64,000 nucleotides of DNA from Pseudomonas sp. CHM02 (GTDB taxonomy: Bacteria; Pseudomonadota; Gammaproteobacteria; Pseudomonadales; Pseudomonadaceae): NCBI RefSeq assembly GCF_000612585.1, contig NZ_JFCA01000001.1:179927-243926 (forward strand), in the 5' to 3' direction. The notes beneath the pieces are model-generated. The model saw only the letters and a program-made list of their open reading frames with translations, was not told the DNA's origin and made no database searches. Shown piece by piece: positions 10,200 to 21,595 of this stretch; position 1 is the stretch's first letter; every line of letters starts with the position of its first letter. The position numbers and the translations under genes were made by a program.

Positions 10200-13100
10200 G
10201 TGCGGCTCAAGTGCATCAAACTGGCGGGGTTCAAATCCTTCGTCGACCCGACCACGGTGAACTTCCCCAGTAACATGGCGGCGGTGGTCGGGCCCAATGG
10301 TTGCGGCAAGTCGAACATCATCGACGCCGTCCGCTGGGTGATGGGCGAGAGCTCGGCGAAAAACCTGCGTGGCGAGTCGATGACCGACGTCATCTTCAAC
10401 GGCTCCACCAGCCGCAAGCCGGTGAGCCAGGCCAGCATCGAACTGGTGTTCGACAACTCCGACGGCACCTTGATCGGCGAGTACGCGGCCTACGCGGAAA
10501 TCTCCATTCGCCGCAAAGTGACCCGCGACAGCCAGAACAGTTACTTCCTCAACGGCACCAAGTGTCGCCGTCGGGACATCACCGATATTTTCCTCGGCAC
10601 AGGTTTGGGCCCGCGCAGCTACTCGATCATCGAGCAGGGCATGATTTCCAAGCTGATCGAAGCCAAGCCCGAAGACCTGCGCAACTTCATCGAGGAAGCG
10701 GCCGGCATCTCCAAGTACAAGGAGCGCCGCCGCGAGACCGAAAACCGTATCCGCCGCACCCACGAGAACCTCGCCCGCCTGACCGACCTGCGCGAAGAGC
10801 TGGAGCGCCAGTTGGAGCGCCTGCACCGCCAGGCCCAGGCCGCCGAGAAGTATCAGGAGTACAAAGGCGAAGAGCGCCAGCTCAAGGCGCAACTGTCGGC
10901 CCTGCGCTGGCAGGCGCTGAATGATCAGGTGGGCCAGCGCGAAGCGATCATCGGCACCCAGGAAATCAGCTTCGAAGCCCTGGTGGCCGAGCAGCGCAAC
11001 GCCGACGCCAGCATCGAACGCCTGCGTGACGGCCACCATGACCTGTCCGAGCGCTTCAACCTGGTGCAGGGCCGCTTCTATTCGGTGGGTGGCGACATTG
11101 CCCGGGTCGAGCAGAGTATCCAGCATGGCCAGCAGCGCCTGCGCCAGTTGCAGGATGATTTGAAAGAAGCCGAGCGCGCGCGCCTGGAAACCGAATCTCA
11201 CCTGGGCCACGACCGCACCTTGCTGCTGACCCTCGGCGAAGAGCTGGACAAGCTCACCCCCGAGCAGGAAATCACCAACGCCGCCGCCGAAGAAGCCGCC
11301 GCCGCGCTGGAAGAATCCGAAACCACGATGCACGGCTGGCAGGAACAGTGGGACACCTTCAACCTGAAGTCCGCCGAGCCGCGCCGCCAGGCCGAGGTGC
11401 AGCAATCTCGCATCCAACAGCTGGAAACCAGCATGGAGCGTTTGGCCGAGCGCCAGCGTCGTCTGCAGGAAGAGCGCGTGCTGCTCGCCGCCGACCCGGA
11501 AGACGCGGCGATCATGGAGCTGAGCGAGCAACTGGCCGAAAGCGAAATGACGCTGGAAGAGCTGGAAGCCAGCGAAGAACAACAAGTGGAGCGCCTGGAG
11601 CAATTGCGTCAGCAACTGCAACAGGCGACCCAGGCGCAGCAACAGGCCCAGGGCGATTTGCAGCGGCTCAATGGTCGGCTTGCGTCGCTTGAAGCCTTGC
11701 AGCAAGCCGCATTGGACCCAGGCACCGGCACCGCCGAGTGGCTGCGTGACCAGCATCTGGCCGAGCGCCCGCGCTTGGCGGAAGGCTTGAAGGTAGAGGC
11801 AGGTTGGGAGTTGGCGGTTGAAACGGTCCTGGGTGCCGACCTTCAAGCCGTGCTGGTGGATGATTTTGGCGGTTTCGACCTGGCCGGTTTCGCCCAGGGC
11901 GATTTGCGTCTGCTCAGCCCGGCCGCCGATGGCACGCGGGTGCCGGGCAGTTTGCTGGATAAAGTTGAGGCGGCGATTGATCTGTCGCCCTGGCTGGGCC
12001 AGGTCAAGCCGGTCGAATCTCTGGAGCAGGCCTTGGCCCAACGCGGCCAACTGGCGGCCGGCGAAAGCCTGATCAGCCGCGACGGCTACTGGGTCGGCCG
12101 CCACTTCCTGCGCGTACGCCGCGCCAGTGAAGCGGAAAGCGGCGTGTTGGCCCGTGGCCAGGAAATCGTCAACCTGATCGCCGAGCGTGAAGAGCGCGAA
12201 GCGACCCTGGAAAGCCTGGAAACCGAACTGCAAACCCTGCGCGCCACCCAGCGCCAGCAAGAGACTGGCCGCGAACACCTGCGCCGCCTGTTGCAGGACG
12301 AAGCGCGCCAGCAAGGCGAATTGAAAGCCCAGCTCTCCGCGAGCAAAGCCAAGGTCGAGCAACTGACCCTGCGCCGCACCCGTCTCGACGAAGAAGTCGC
12401 CGAGATGGGCGAGCAGCGCGCCCTCGAACACGAACAGATCGGTGAAGCGCGCCTGCATTTGCAGGAAGCTCTCGACAGCATGGCGCTGGACACCGAACAG
12501 CGCGAATTGCTGCTGGCCCAGCGCGACAGCCTGCGCGAGCGCCTCGACCGCGTGCGCCAGGAAGCCCGCCAGCACAAGGATCACGCCCACCAGTTGGCGG
12601 TGCGCCTGGGTTCGCTCAAGGCCCAGCACGCGTCGACGGCCCAGGCCCTTGAGCGCCTGGAGATGCAGTCCGAACGCCTGACCGAAAAGCGCGAGCAACT
12701 GAGCCTCAACCTGGAAGAGGGCGAGGCGCCGCTGGAAGAGTTGCGCCTCAAGCTCGAGGAATTGCTCGACAAGCGCATGACCGTCGACGAAGAACTCAAG
12801 ACCGCACAGATCGCCCTGGAAGACGCCGACCGCGAACTGCGCGATGCGGAAAAACGCCGGACCCAGGCCGAGCAGCAATCCCAGCTGATCCGCGGCCAGC
12901 TCGAACAGCAGCGCATGGAATGGCAAGCCCTGACGGTGCGCCGCAAGACCCTGCAAGACCAATTGCTGGAGGACGGCTACGACCTGCACGGCGTGCTCAA
13001 TACCCTGACCGCCGAGGCCAACGAGAAAGAAGCCGAAGAAGAACTCGAGCGCATTGCCGCGCGCATTCAGCGCCTCGGCGCGATCAACCTCGCAGCCATC

Positions 13101-13688
13101 GACGAATACCAGCAGCAATCCGAACGTAAACGTTATCTGGATGCCCAGGACGCCGATCTGGTGGAAGCCCTGGACACCCTGGAAAACGTGATCCGCAAGA
13201 TCGACAAGGAAACCCGTAACCGCTTCAAAGATACCTTTGATCAGATTAATGGCGGTTTACAGGCGTTATTCCCAAAAGTTTTCGGCGGTGGCAGCGCTTA
13301 CTTGGAACTGACGGGCGAAGATCTACTCGATACAGGGGTAACGATCATGGCGCGGCCTCCGGGCAAGAAGAACAGCACCATCCATTTGTTGTCCGGCGGC
13401 GAGAAAGCCCTGACCGCATTGGCCCTTGTATTTGCCATCTTCAAGTTGAATCCGGCGCCGTTCTGCATGCTCGACGAAGTTGACGCCCCGCTGGATGACG
13501 CTAACGTTGGACGGTATGCGCGGTTGGTCAAAGAGATGTCCCAGACCGTGCAGTTCATCTATATCACCCACAACAAGATCGCCATGGAAATGGCGGATCA
13601 GTTGATGGGGGTCACGATGCACGAACCGGGCTGTTCGCGTCTGGTGGCGGTGGATGTGGAAGAAGCGATGGCGATGGTGGAATCCTGA
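10200..13688 (+). CDS. smc: Chromosome partition protein SMC
   Basis: A 1162-residue SMC ATPase that compacts and segregates chromosomes as a dimer with ScpAB. Order: Walker A GPNGCGKSN (31-39), long coiled coil, hinge about 510-660, second coiled coil, signature LLSGGEKALTALAL near 1064 and Walker B CMLDEVDAPLDD near 1090. The start is GTG at 10200 (VRLKCIKLAGFKSF), which gives the usual Pseudomonas length; it lies 2 nt after the GntR stop with only a weak ribosome-binding site, suggesting coupling. Confidence 0.96.
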   Translation: MRLKCIKLAGFKSFVDPTTVNFPSNMAAVVGPNGCGKSNIIDAVRWVMGESSAKNLRGESMTDVIFNGSTSRKPVSQASIELVFDNSDGTLIGEYAAYAEISIRRKVTRDSQNSYFLNGTKCRRRDITDIFLGTGLGPRSYSIIEQGMISKLIEAKPEDLRNFIEEAAGISKYKERRRETENRIRRTHENLARLTDLREELERQLERLHRQAQAAEKYQEYKGEERQLKAQLSALRWQALNDQVGQREAIIGTQEISFEALVAEQRNADASIERLRDGHHDLSERFNLVQGRFYSVGGDIARVEQSIQHGQQRLRQLQDDLKEAERARLETESHLGHDRTLLLTLGEELDKLTPEQEITNAAAEEAAAALEESETTMHGWQEQWDTFNLKSAEPRRQAEVQQSRIQQLETSMERLAERQRRLQEERVLLAADPEDAAIMELSEQLAESEMTLEELEASEEQQVERLEQLRQQLQQATQAQQQAQGDLQRLNGRLASLEALQQAALDPGTGTAEWLRDQHLAERPRLAEGLKVEAGWELAVETVLGADLQAVLVDDFGGFDLAGFAQGDLRLLSPAADGTRVPGSLLDKVEAAIDLSPWLGQVKPVESLEQALAQRGQLAAGESLISRDGYWVGRHFLRVRRASEAESGVLARGQEIVNLIAEREEREATLESLETELQTLRATQRQQETGREHLRRLLQDEARQQGELKAQLSASKAKVEQLTLRRTRLDEEVAEMGEQRALEHEQIGEARLHLQEALDSMALDTEQRELLLAQRDSLRERLDRVRQEARQHKDHAHQLAVRLGSLKAQHASTAQALERLEMQSERLTEKREQLSLNLEEGEAPLEELRLKLEELLDKRMTVDEELKTAQIALEDADRELRDAEKRRTQAEQQSQLIRGQLEQQRMEWQALTVRRKTLQDQLLEDGYDLHGVLNTLTAEANEKEAEEELERIAARIQRLGAINLAAIDEYQQQSERKRYLDAQDADLVEALDTLENVIRKIDKETRNRFKDTFDQINGGLQALFPKVFGGGSAYLELTGEDLLDTGVTIMARPPGKKNSTIHLLSGGEKALTALALVFAIFKLNPAPFCMLDEVDAPLDDANVGRYARLVKEMSQTVQFIYITHNKIAMEMADQLMGVTMHEPGCSRLVAVDVEEAMAMVES

Positions 13689-13947
13689 GCCGCGCCAACA
13701 TAGAAATTTCCTAGTGCGCTGTAGGGCGATTTACCGGCCTGGCGAAAGTGGCAAATGGACATATTTGTTCAAGGCATTTTGACAGACGGTGTAAAGTTAT
13801 CTTTGGTCGTGCTAGTTTAATGTCAAATTTTCGTATGCGTGGGCAAAACGTCAGTCAGAACATAGAGTTGGCGCCACGTTTTAAAGCGGTTTGCACGTTG
13901 CTAAACCCCTTATTTTTCAGCATTTTTTATTAGAGGCACGGGATTAC

Positions 13948-14811
13948 ATGGAAATCGGTCTGCGCGAGTGGCTGATCGTCATCGGCATTATTGTCATTGC
14001 CGGTATTCTTTTTGATGGCTGGCGCCGGATGCGCGGTGGCAAGGGCAAGCTCAAATTCCGTCTGGACCGCAACCTGTCCAACTTGCCCGACGACGACGGC
14101 AGCGCCGAGCTGCTGGGGCCGCCCCGTGTGCTGGATACCCATAAGGAACCGCAGCTGGACGAGCACGACCTGCCGTCGATGAGTGCGCCAGTGCGTGAGG
14201 CCCGCGAGCCGTCCTCCAAGCGTGGCAAGCGCGCCAGCGCCGCCGTGGCCGAGCCGCATCAGGGCGACCTGAACCTCGACGTCGATGAGGGCCCGAGCTT
14301 CAGCAGCCGCGATGATGATTTCCCGGATGAAAACCTGGGTAAAAATGCGCCGCGCCAATCGGTGAACGACCAGCCGGCTGCCGAAGAAGTGCTGGTGATC
14401 AGCGTGATCTGCCGCGACGCCGCTGGCTTCAAAGGCCCGGCCCTGCTGCAGAACATCCTCGAAAGCGGCCTGCGTTTTGGCGAGATGGATATTTTCCACC
14501 GCCACGAAAGCATGGCGGGCAACGGTGAAGTGCTGTTCTCCATGGCCAACGCCGTCAAGCCGGGCACGTTCGATCTGGACGATATCGACCTGTTCAGTAC
14601 CCCGGCGGTGAGTTTCTTCCTCGGTTTGCCAGGCCCGCGTCACCCGAAACAAGCGTTCGACGTGATGGTGGCCGCAGCCCGCAAGCTGTCCCAGGAACTG
14701 AACGGCGAGCTCAAGGATGACCAACGCAGCGTCCTGACCGCGCAAACCATCGAACACTACCGTCAGCGCATCGTCGAGTTCGAGCGTCGCGCCCTGACAC
14801 AGAAACGCTGA
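13948..14811 (+). CDS. zipA: Cell division protein ZipA
   Basis: A 287-residue inner-membrane protein that tethers FtsZ to the membrane. One N-terminal transmembrane segment ([17 protein letters not shown], about 9-25, N-out), a charged Pro/Asp/Glu linker (about 30-145) and a C-terminal FtsZ-binding domain beginning near [12 protein letters not shown]. The ATG at 13948 follows AGAGGCACGGGA. The smc-zipA-ligA order is standard in Pseudomonas. The 259-bp spacer after smc is AT-richer than its surroundings and probably holds the promoter, but I could not fix -35/-10 boxes with confidence. Confidence 0.95.
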   Translation: MEIGLREWLIVIGIIVIAGILFDGWRRMRGGKGKLKFRLDRNLSNLPDDDGSAELLGPPRVLDTHKEPQLDEHDLPSMSAPVREAREPSSKRGKRASAAVAEPHQGDLNLDVDEGPSFSSRDDDFPDENLGKNAPRQSVNDQPAAEEVLVISVICRDAAGFKGPALLQNILESGLRFGEMDIFHRHESMAGNGEVLFSMANAVKPGTFDLDDIDLFSTPAVSFFLGLPGPRHPKQAFDVMVAAARKLSQELNGELKDDQRSVLTAQTIEHYRQRIVEFERRALTQKR

Positions 14812-14857
14812 GGATTGGTCTTCAGCGTTGTCAGTAGAATAAGCGCACTAACATATT

Positions 14858-17265
<2,408 letters not shown>

Positions 17266-17272
17266 TTGGGAC

Positions 17273-17430
17273 TTTGTGGTGAGCGGTCTTGTTGTGGTGA
17301 GCGGGCTTGCCCCGCGCCGGGCTGCGAAGCAGCCCAAAACCCAGGCGCTTCGGTCTATCTGAAACACCTCAGCGCCCTTGTTGGGGCTGCTGCGCAGCCC
17401 GGCGCGGGGCAAGCCCGCTCACTACAACAA
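17273..17430. repeat. REPIN, long class, with a tandemly duplicated outer arm
   Basis: Inverted REP arms at about 17292-17335 and 17381-17427 share the GTGAGCGGGCTTGCCCCGCG core. Immediately before the left arm an 18-bp unit (17274-17291, TTGTGGTGAGCGGTCTTG) is a tandem copy of 17292-17309 with one mismatch. Confidence 0.85.
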
Positions 17431-17489
17431 TGTGGAACGATCTCGGTAGGGAAATGATCTAGTCTTGGGCACCCCAGGGAGAGATCGCC

Positions 17490-18653
17490 ATGTTCCGCTA
17501 CTTCGAGCAACTCAGTTCGCGCATTGCTGCACCGTTCGTGGCCGGCACCTCCCGCGACAGCAAAGTGTGGCAGTGCCGTTGCGGCCAATCGCTGTTCTTT
17601 CGCAACAGCCAATGCCTGGCCTGCCAGGCGCTACTGGGTTATCAGCCGCAGCAAAGTCGACTGGCCTCCCTGCAGCCCGGCCCCGTGGAAGGCACCTGGC
17701 TGCAAGACGACAATCTCGATGCCGGCGCCTTCCGTCGTTGCGCCAACCTCGACACGCCAGCGGCCTGCAACTGGCTGATCCCGGCCCACAGCACCGCACC
17801 GCTGTGTGTGGCCTGCAGCCTTAATCGCACTATCCCTGACCTGTCGATCGTGGAAAACCATGAGCGCTGGCGCAAAGTCGAAACCGCCAAGCGCCGGTTG
17901 GTCGCGCAATTGATCGGTCTCGGCTTGCAAGTGGTGCCCAAGAGCGTCGATGAAGACAACGGCCTGGCCTTCGATTTCGTCGGTATCGACCTCGAAGGCA
18001 ACGCGCCGATGACCGGCCACGCTAACGGCTTGATCACCCTCGACATCAAGGAAGCCGACGACGCCCATCGCGAAAAAGTCCGCGTACAAATGCGTGAACC
18101 TTATCGCACGCTGCTCGGGCACTTTCGCCATGAAGTCGGCCATTACTACTGGGATCGGCTGATCGCCAATACCCACTGGCATGAACCGTTTCGCAACCTG
18201 TTCGGCGACGAACGCGCCAGTTACGCCGATGCCCTCGATCAGCACTACCAGAACGGCCCGCGCCCCGACTGGCAGCAAACCTGCGTCAGCGCCTACGCGA
18301 CCATGCACCCCTGGGAAGACTGGGCCGAAACCTGGGCGCACTACCTGCACATGATGGACGCCGTCGACACCGCGCTCGGCTTTGGCATGAGCGCCCGTGC
18401 GATGGACCTGGATTACCAGCCATTCCCCCTCAGCACGCTCTACGACCCCGAACACCCCGGCGGCGTGGCGTTCCTGGCGTTCGTCAACGCCTGGATCGAA
18501 CTGGCCGGCATGCTCAACGAACTGTCACGCAGCATGGGCCAGCCGGATTTCTATCCCTTCGTGCTGCCACCGGCGGTGATCGCCAAGCTGCACTTCATTC
18601 ACCTGGTGATCCAGGAAGAAGGCGGCCGAGCAGACGAAGCCGTCACCCTGTAG
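17490..18653 (+). CDS. Putative zinc-ribbon/HEXXH zinc peptidase-like protein
   Basis: A 387-residue cytosolic protein with no signal peptide. N-terminal zinc ribbon C29-X-C31 and C42-X2-C45, a second Cys cluster (C84, C93, C106, C109), then a metallopeptidase-like HEVGH at 214-218 (HFRHEVGHYYWD) and a conserved WEDWAETWAHYLH stretch that could supply a third ligand. It matches a family annotated as putative zinc-binding metallopeptidase with unknown substrate. Start ATG behind GGGAGAG. Its TAG stop lies inside a REP copy. Confidence 0.75.
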   Translation: MFRYFEQLSSRIAAPFVAGTSRDSKVWQCRCGQSLFFRNSQCLACQALLGYQPQQSRLASLQPGPVEGTWLQDDNLDAGAFRRCANLDTPAACNWLIPAHSTAPLCVACSLNRTIPDLSIVENHERWRKVETAKRRLVAQLIGLGLQVVPKSVDEDNGLAFDFVGIDLEGNAPMTGHANGLITLDIKEADDAHREKVRVQMREPYRTLLGHFRHEVGHYYWDRLIANTHWHEPFRNLFGDERASYADALDQHYQNGPRPDWQQTCVSAYATMHPWEDWAETWAHYLHMMDAVDTALGFGMSARAMDLDYQPFPLSTLYDPEHPGGVAFLAFVNAWIELAGMLNELSRSMGQPDFYPFVLPPAVIAKLHFIHLVIQEEGGRADEAVTL

Positions 18654-18675
18654 GAGCCGGCTTGCCGGCGATGGC
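18650..18675. repeat. Single REP, GTAGGAGCCGGCTTGCCGGC class, overlapping a stop codon
   Basis: One REP with the internal palindrome GCCGGCTTGCCGGC. The first bases include the TAG stop of the preceding zinc-peptidase-like gene. No inverted partner is seen nearby. Confidence 0.75.
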
Positions 18676-18734
18676 GGCCCCGCGATAGACACAAGTGCTT
18701 GAACCATCGAATATTTTTAATCCGCCCCCAATGG

Positions 18735-18762
18735 TTGTAACTTCCGATGAGATCGGTACAAT
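18735..18762 (+). promoter_or_regulatory. Sigma-70 promoter of the 4.5S RNA gene
   Basis: TTGTAA (18735-18740), 16-bp spacer, TACAAT (18757-18762), followed by a GC-rich discriminator GGCCCCGC, as in growth-rate-controlled stable RNA promoters. Transcription would start near 18769, giving a 5' extension of about 25 nt before the mature RNA. Confidence 0.7.
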
Positions 18763-18794
18763 GGCCCCGCTTGCCGAGAGGCAGGCGTCGTTAT

Positions 18795-18904
18795 GGTGAC
18801 CCCATCGGTCCCCCCGCAACGATTACCCGTGAACCTGGTCAGAGCCGGAAGGCAGCAGCCACAGCGGGAACATTGTGTGCCGGGGTGTGGCTGGTGGGGT
18901 TGCC
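18795..18904 (+). ncRNA. ffs: 4.5S signal recognition particle RNA
   Basis: About 110 nt. The ends pair over 10 bp including G-U pairs (GGTGACCCCA at 18795-18804 with TGGGGTTGCC at 18895-18904). The apical domain carries the Ffh-binding core with the GGAA tetraloop in GCCGGAAGGCAGCAGCC (18844-18860) and the downstream GTGTGCCGGGGTGT strand. It acts with Ffh in co-translational targeting to the membrane. Exact mature ends are inferred from the pairing. Confidence 0.95.
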
Positions 18905-19024
18905 TCCATAACGCTCTTCCTTGCAACACCTCCTCAAACTCAATTCAAAAATGCTTTCACGCCATCTGCCATCGGGCAGTCCATGGCGGCATACTCCAGT
19001 GCCTGGCATCCGGAGAAAACACAC

Positions 19025-19456
19025 GTGGAAAAAGTCGACGACCTCACTCGCGAGAAACTGCGGGAGTGGCAGATGCGGCGCCTGGAGATCAAGGACCGCA
19101 TTCAATCGCACCCTGAACAGACCCTGGAATTGTCGAGGGTGCTGGACCTCATGGATGACGAACACGCGGAAATCCTCAGCCAGGCCGAAATGATCCGGGC
19201 TACCACCGTGGCCGATGAGCCTGCGTCGCCCGCCGAGCCCGTGCCGCCGCCACTCGCGGGCGCCTATACGCTGCAATTGAATGTGGCCGCACACAGTGCC
19301 GAGGACTTGCGCAGGCTGCTCGATATGGCGGTCTTCGAACTCCAGCAGCAGATCAATGCGCTGGCCTCTACGGCTGACGCGCGCGCCCATGGCGGCGGTA
19401 TGTCGGGCTCCCTTGGAGAATATCGGTTTGAGCTGGGCGGTCAGGGCAATGCCTGA
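19025..19456 (+). CDS. Small predicted-helical hypothetical protein
   Basis: A 143-residue protein of unknown function. The N-terminal half is charged and helical (DLTREKLREWQMRRLEIKD), the middle is Pro/Ala/Glu-rich (about 60-80), and the C-terminal part (LQLNVAAHSAEDLRRLLD MAVFELQQQINAL) looks helical. A GTG start at 19025 is chosen for GGAG 8 nt upstream; an ATG at 18983 is also in frame but poorly placed. It lies 120 bp after ffs and 20 bp before the helicase-like gene, so the two are probably one operon. Confidence 0.6.
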   Translation: MEKVDDLTREKLREWQMRRLEIKDRIQSHPEQTLELSRVLDLMDDEHAEILSQAEMIRATTVADEPASPAEPVPPPLAGAYTLQLNVAAHSAEDLRRLLDMAVFELQQQINALASTADARAHGGGMSGSLGEYRFELGGQGNA

Positions 19457-19476
19457 TTCCCTGGCTGTGAGGCACT

Positions 19477-21438
19477 ATGCAACCGGAACACTTTGATTTA
19501 TCCAGCCCTGTCTTCCTGCCTGTCACGGATGAAACCTGTACGGGCCTGCTCGGCACTGACGGCGCCAAGGCACTGGTCGGCCTGACAGAGCCGGAACTGG
19601 CCGCTGTACTGGTGATCCAGAACCTGGCCCAGGCTGCGGAAAAAGACCTGACCTGTGCGGGCGCCGAGCGCATCCTGGCCAAGTTGCTCGACTGGGCGGT
19701 CGATGCGCCGGCCGGGGGCGCCGCCACGTTATTGTCCGAAGCCCAGCGGCTGTTCGATCCGCGCAAGCTGTACTTCGGATTCAACGCGCTCAAGACCGTC
19801 AACCTGCGCCTGCTGTCGGCTGAAGAAGTCGCAGCGCGGGATTACCTGCTGCCTTCAGGCAAATGGGATATCGGCTACAAGGTTCGCCACCTGCGCAGCA
19901 ACGACCCGTTCAGCCAGCAGATGATCACGCCTCGGCAGCGCGAGCGCTGGCTCAGCCCGGCCCAGGACAAACTGGTACGAACCTTTCGCGCCAATCTGAA
20001 CGAAGACCTGCACGTTCAAGGCTACGCGGGCATCGGCAAGAGCCACCTGCTCGGCGCCTTGATGGAGTGCCTGCGCCCGGCGCAGACGCTGGTGCTGGCG
20101 CGTACCGGGGCAAAACTGGCGACGCTGCGCGAGCGTATGGGGCTGGCGAAAGACAGCAAGGCCGGCTCGACTTTTGCCGCCTTCGCCAAGGCCCTGCTGC
20201 AGGGGCCGCGGCCCTCCGCACAGAGCACGGCGGTGAGGTTGCCCGGCAAGCACGATGTGTCCCAGGCCCTCAATATCCACGGCTGGCGGGGACACGATGG
20301 CGCGGCGACACTCGATATCTGTCTGAAGGTGCTCGAAAGCTACTGCCATTCCAACCATCACAGCCTGTCGGCCAGGCATTTGCCGCATTTCAAGCAACCG
20401 TTGTCCAGCGTGGATGCCCAGGCGTTGCTGGAGTATTCCAGCCGTTTGTGGACGTACCTGGAGGCCAACCCGCAATGGGCCGGCCAGACTGCTTTCGCGG
20501 CGCTGTGGCTGATCAAGCGCGCATGCCTCGAAGGCTGCGTGGTGCCGCCGCGGTACACCCATGTGTTGATCGATGAAAGCCAGGACATCCCACCGTCGTT
20601 GCTGCAGATTATCGAACGCGGCCGGCAAGTGCTGGTCACCCTCGGCGATGAGTACCAATTGGCCAGCGGTGTGATGGTCCGCAGAAAGCGTGAGGTCCGG
20701 CACACTGACATCAGTTATTCCGTGCGTTCGGGCCGCAATGTCGAGCGTCTGGTCAACCCGTTGATCAGCGTGCATTCGCAGAAGTGCAAGACGCCCTTCG
20801 AAGGCGCGCGGGATGCCGACGTCGGCATCGAGCATTACCCCCAGGGCTTCGTGCCGCCGGAAGGCTGCGTGGTGTTGACCGCCTCCCATTGGGACACCAT
20901 GAAGTGGGCGATTCAGTTGCAGCAAGCCAACTGCCCGTTCGGTTTTCCCGACAACGCGGCGCAGCAGGATCTGCAACGCTTCATGATCAGCGTCATCGCG
21001 CTGTTCAAGCCGGAGTTCTACAGCAACGAGCACAATGACAATGGTCCCCATGCGTATTTCAGCGACATGGACGACTGGCAGCAGGTGCGTGAGGCCAGCC
21101 GGTTCGATGAAGCCTTCCTGTGGGTCGAGAATGAGCTGGAAAAAGGCTTCAACGTCGCGGATATCACGCGCTTGAACCGACTGGGCGGCGTGCCCGGCAA
21201 ACGTTGCCTGCTGATGCTGGCGGAAGAGGCGGGTGGCATGGAGTTCGACCGGGTGCTGCTGACGCCCGAGTTGCTTACCAACGTGAAGTTCAAGGATGCC
21301 TACGCGTTCGACCAGCGACTCTGCGCGGTGTACATCGCCATTTCCCGGGCCCGGGTGCAGCTCTACCTGCCTTACGATGTGGTCGAGTGGATTGATTTCC
21401 ACAAGTACCAGAAGACCCGTGAGTTTCACGGTTACTGA
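19477..21438 (+). CDS. UvrD-like superfamily 1 helicase/ATPase
   Basis: A 653-residue protein with the full order of SF1A helicase motifs: Q motif LSPAQDKLV (159-167), Walker A GYAGIGKS (182-189), Walker B LIDESQD (364-370), motif III GDEYQLASG (390-398), a motif IV/V-like AGGMEFDRVLL (585-595) and motif VI VYIAISRARVQLYL. The first 150 residues match no family I recognise. It is shorter than UvrD, Rep or RecB and lacks recognisable nuclease signatures. Substrate and role are unknown; paired with the small upstream gene it could be a repair or defence module (inference). Confidence 0.7.
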   Translation: MQPEHFDLSSPVFLPVTDETCTGLLGTDGAKALVGLTEPELAAVLVIQNLAQAAEKDLTCAGAERILAKLLDWAVDAPAGGAATLLSEAQRLFDPRKLYFGFNALKTVNLRLLSAEEVAARDYLLPSGKWDIGYKVRHLRSNDPFSQQMITPRQRERWLSPAQDKLVRTFRANLNEDLHVQGYAGIGKSHLLGALMECLRPAQTLVLARTGAKLATLRERMGLAKDSKAGSTFAAFAKALLQGPRPSAQSTAVRLPGKHDVSQALNIHGWRGHDGAATLDICLKVLESYCHSNHHSLSARHLPHFKQPLSSVDAQALLEYSSRLWTYLEANPQWAGQTAFAALWLIKRACLEGCVVPPRYTHVLIDESQDIPPSLLQIIERGRQVLVTLGDEYQLASGVMVRRKREVRHTDISYSVRSGRNVERLVNPLISVHSQKCKTPFEGARDADVGIEHYPQGFVPPEGCVVLTASHWDTMKWAIQLQQANCPFGFPDNAAQQDLQRFMISVIALFKPEFYSNEHNDNGPHAYFSDMDDWQQVREASRFDEAFLWVENELEKGFNVADITRLNRLGGVPGKRCLLMLAEEAGGMEFDRVLLTPELLTNVKFKDAYAFDQRLCAVYIAISRARVQLYLPYDVVEWIDFHKYQKTREFHGY

Positions 21439-21496
21439 TTGATTTAATCCGGCTGTTTCACAACTTTCACAGGTCGCTCTGGACAACCCAAAATTG

Positions 21497-21586
21497 CCTT
21501 GTTAGTTTCCGCCAGCCACTTGTTTCAAACTATGACAAGGGTGTGGAGTTGATATTGAAGTGCCATCACTTCTTTAACTAACAAGG
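21497..21586 (+). promoter_or_regulatory. Inverted repeat able to pair with the muramidase ribosome-binding site
   Basis: CCTTGTTAGTT (21497-21507) is perfectly complementary to AACTAACAAGG (21576-21586), and the second copy contains the AAGG of the Shine-Dalgarno sequence for the gene starting at 21596. If both arms are in the transcript, they could mask the site. The transcription start is unknown. Confidence 0.4.
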
Positions 21587-21595
21587 ATGTCTGTG

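Noticed and set aside
10225..10240. GGTTCAAATCC-like string resembling a tRNA T-loop
   Set aside because: Lies in the smc coding region (GGGGTTCAAATCCTTC) with no acceptor or anticodon arms around it.
10194..13118. A 974-codon minus-strand frame opposite smc
   Set aside because: Shadow of the smc coiled coil; composition mirrors Glu/Gln-rich codons, no start signal.
13775..13830. TTGACA in the smc-zipA spacer as a promoter -35
   Set aside because: No acceptable -10 hexamer at 16-18 bp; not reported as a promoter.
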